Below are positions 42,162-43,540 of a DNA stretch of 43,540 nucleotides, piece by piece (the first letter of the stretch is position 1; every line of letters starts with the position of its first letter). The notes under the pieces were generated by a model, which was not told where the DNA came from, searched no databases, and saw only the letters and a list, made by a program, of their open reading frames with translations. The stretch comes from JBGRQB01 sp041725875. Lineage in GTDB: Bacteria; Bacteroidota; Ignavibacteria; Ignavibacteriales; Melioribacteraceae. The translations under genes were made by a program, and so were the position numbers. Where the stretch lies: assembly GCA_041725875.1 (NCBI GenBank), contig JBGRQB010000016.1, positions 1 to 43,540 of the forward strand, read 5' to 3'.

Positions 42162-42893
42162 ATGAGATTTTTAATTACAGGATTGGTTTTATTGATGTGT
42201 GTCGGTTGTTCCACACAAAAAATGTTTTCTTTAGATCCGGTTCAGGAGGATGCTGAATTTTCTGAAGGCAGAAAAATAGCTGTCTGCGAAGATTCTCTCT
42301 TTGCTTCCACAATTAATTTTGAAGGACAATATGGTACTCATCTTGTATTTTTTACTTACTTTGAAAATAACAGCGATACAAATGTTGTAATAAATCCCGG
42401 AGATTTTCATTTTGAATTTTATAAAAGTTCAGATCAACTGAACAAAAAATTCCATACAATAAACAGAAAAGCTTACGATCCGGAATTTCAGATTAAGGCT
42501 ATGAACCGTGCATTAAATGAATCAAGCGATGAAAAAGCTGCTCTCACTTTTCTGAATTGTCTTTTTGGTGCAACCACTGCTGCTGTTGCAATTGCAAACG
42601 ACGAAGATGATGATGACTGTGATGAAACTCTTGATGTTATTGATGCTGTCGGTTTTACAGTCAGTAACCAAATTATGATTGAAGAAGCTTACGCAGATAA
42701 AGAAGCAGAAATTCTTTCGCAGCGTGAATTTTGGAAAAATGAAGTACTCAGAAAAACTACTCTCTATCCTGGTGAAAAAACAGGCGGACTTGTACATTTT
42801 CCGCTTCATGAAGAAACCGGCTGGCTCAGAGTAGTAATACCACTTGGAAAGAACAAACATTTATATAAGTTTAGTCAAAAATTAATACAATAA
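42162..42893 (+). CDS. hypothetical lipoprotein
   Basis: A 243-aa protein with a lipoprotein signal: MRFLITGLVLLMCVGCSTQ, where LMCVGC is the lipobox (modified Cys at residue 16). The mature chain has a beta-rich part (HLVFFTYFENNSDTNVVINPGDFHFEFY, in pieces; residues ~60-90) that resembles domains which compare a property with and without a partner, then an acidic stretch, NDEDDDDCDETLD near residue 150, with two cysteines, and a final strand-rich segment (GGLVHFPLHEETGWLRVVIPL). I do not recognise a family. GGGAG lies before the ATG. A strong hairpin terminator follows the stop codon directly. Confidence 0.83.
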   Translation: MRFLITGLVLLMCVGCSTQKMFSLDPVQEDAEFSEGRKIAVCEDSLFASTINFEGQYGTHLVFFTYFENNSDTNVVINPGDFHFEFYKSSDQLNKKFHTINRKAYDPEFQIKAMNRALNESSDEKAALTFLNCLFGATTAAVAIANDEDDDDCDETLDVIDAVGFTVSNQIMIEEAYADKEAEILSQREFWKNEVLRKTTLYPGEKTGGLVHFPLHEETGWLRVVIPLGKNKHLYKFSQKLIQ

Positions 42894-42895
42894 AA

Positions 42896-42928
42896 AAAGC
42901 CTGAATTTTATTCTTAAATTCAGGCTTT
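42896..42928. terminator. bidirectional intrinsic terminator
   Basis: AAAGCCTGAATTT and AAATTCAGGCTTT form a perfect 13-bp stem with a 7-base loop between the convergent lipoprotein and beta-galactosidase genes. The minus side has the longer T run, so it serves the beta-galactosidase gene best. Confidence 0.82.
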
Positions 42929-42943
42929 CTCTTTTACAACAAA

Positions 42944-43540
42944 TTAATTATTTCTATATAATTTAGTTTTATCAGTGTTTTTTGAAACAGGCAGAATTAC
43001 AAACTTATATGAGTACATTTTTGCCGGTATCATATATTGAGGATAAGGTTTTGCACCCCAGCTGTCATCTCCGCCAACACCCATCTGTTTTAAATCAATA
43101 TGAAGTTCGGTGAAATCATTTTCCTTCAAATCAATTGTGTGCATAGATCCGCGAGATTTTTGCGTCAGGTTTTCACTTGTATATTTTAAAGCTGAAAAAC
43201 CAAAAAGCGGCGTTCCGATAAATATAACCCCGTCGCCGGCATTGTCAGTTAACGCCAGCCATCTGACATCTGTTTTATATCCGTTTTCCTGCGGACTTAT
43301 ATACTTTTCGTATTGATCATCAACCGTACTTTTATACAATCCGATTAGTGCAGAATAATTTCTGTCACAATAATTTTCATGCGGTCCTCTGCCATAAAAA
43401 TCCACATTGGAAAACTCTTTTGCAACATTAGCTTTCATTCCAAATCTTGGTAATTCCGGTAATTCTTTTTTACCAGGTTCAAATGAATTTTCGATTTCAA
43501 TTTTTCCGTCAGCATAAACTGTATAATTTGTTCTATACTT
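42944..43540 (-). CDS. LacZ-type beta-galactosidase, C-terminal part (GH2)
   Basis: The 3' 198 codons of a gene that continues past the right edge. The frame stays open to the last base, so an internal Met at 43438 is not the start. The sequence matches the C-terminal beta-sandwich (Bgal_small_N) of GH2 beta-galactosidases: KKELPELPRFGM, VDFYGRGPHENYCDR, the region DVRWLALTDNAGDGVIFIG, and MGVGGDDSWGAKPYP near the end. The catalytic Glu residues lie in the missing part. The enzyme would hydrolyse terminal beta-galactosides. The last residues (NTDKTKLYRNN) run to a stop just before a strong terminator. Export cannot be judged without the N terminus. Confidence 0.93.
   Translation of the reverse strand, partial: KYRTNYTVYADGKIEIENSFEPGKKELPELPRFGMKANVAKEFSNVDFYGRGPHENYCDRNYSALIGLYKSTVDDQYEKYISPQENGYKTDVRWLALTDNAGDGVIFIGTPLFGFSALKYTSENLTQKSRGSMHTIDLKENDFTELHIDLKQMGVGGDDSWGAKPYPQYMIPAKMYSYKFVILPVSKNTDKTKLYRNN

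Noticed and set aside
42944..43438. Complete 164-aa gene at the right edge
   Set aside because: The frame stays open to the window edge and the upstream residues (LPELPRFG) match LacZ, so it is a fragment of a larger gene.
1..43540. tRNA, rRNA, integrase, transposase or prophage genes
   Set aside because: None was seen on reading the protein frames and intergenic gaps; the polysaccharide region may be variable between strains, but no mobile-element gene marks it.

Overview
The window is AT-rich, densely packed chromosomal DNA. It looks like a Gram-negative member of the FCB group (Bacteroidota and relatives), most plausibly an Ignavibacteria-type organism. The main clue is a secreted DUF1501 protein ending in a type IX secretion sorting tail with the NYPNPFNP motif. 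Supporting clues are a DUF1501/DUF1800 pair, lipoproteins and outer-membrane barrels with C-terminal aromatic residues, and periplasmic TPR-PAS histidine kinases. The lineage is inferred from protein style only; no rRNA or tRNA gene was seen.

Layout. (1) 1-3.1 kb, minus strand: a TonB-receptor-like outer-membrane protein, an unrecognised protein, and the start of a YfiR/DUF4154-like secreted protein cut by the window edge. (2) 3.3-3.6 kb: an HU gene with its own terminator. (3) 3.7-9.3 kb, minus strand: a housekeeping run with a small membrane protein, an S9 peptidase lipoprotein, EVE-domain protein, rhodanese, FmdB zinc ribbon, FAH-family hydrolase and a secreted amidotransferase-like protein. 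(4) 9.3-12.6 kb: clpX behind a TPR protein and a Trm112-type protein. (5) 12.7-14.4 kb: a GNAT acetyltransferase converging on methylglyoxal synthase and a HAD phosphatase.

(6) 14.4-32.9 kb is a large, tightly overlapping minus-strand surface-polysaccharide locus. The upstream half (32.9-21.5 kb) encodes glycosyltransferases, a methyltransferase, a PIG-L deacetylase, a WbqC-like protein, a YfhO membrane protein and a diacetylated-uronic-acid module: a WbpB-like dehydrogenase and a WbpD-like acetyltransferase with a glucuronyl C5-epimerase-like protein between them. It ends with queG. The downstream half (21.4-14.4 kb) starts with a winged-helix regulator fused to a degenerate nucleotidyltransferase-like domain. 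It continues with a glycosyltransferase, a CDP-glycerol glycerophosphotransferase-like enzyme, asnB, a LicC-like nucleotidyltransferase and a flippase. Together these suggest a capsule or O-antigen containing modified uronic acids and possibly phosphodiester-linked polyol.

(7) 33-36.2 kb: a small cysteine-rich membrane protein, then DUF1501 and DUF1800 genes. (8) 36.2-36.7 kb is the only large intergenic gap. It holds an array of four GC-rich hairpins whose stems differ by compensatory base changes, plus two dyads upstream of the DUF1800 gene; this is the most unusual structure in the window. (9) 36.7-41.2 kb: two tandem paralogous TPR-PAS histidine kinases, one intact and one with an eroded ATP-binding domain. 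(10) 41.5-43.5 kb: an outer-membrane barrel protein, a lipoprotein, and the C-terminal part of a LacZ-type beta-galactosidase cut by the right edge.
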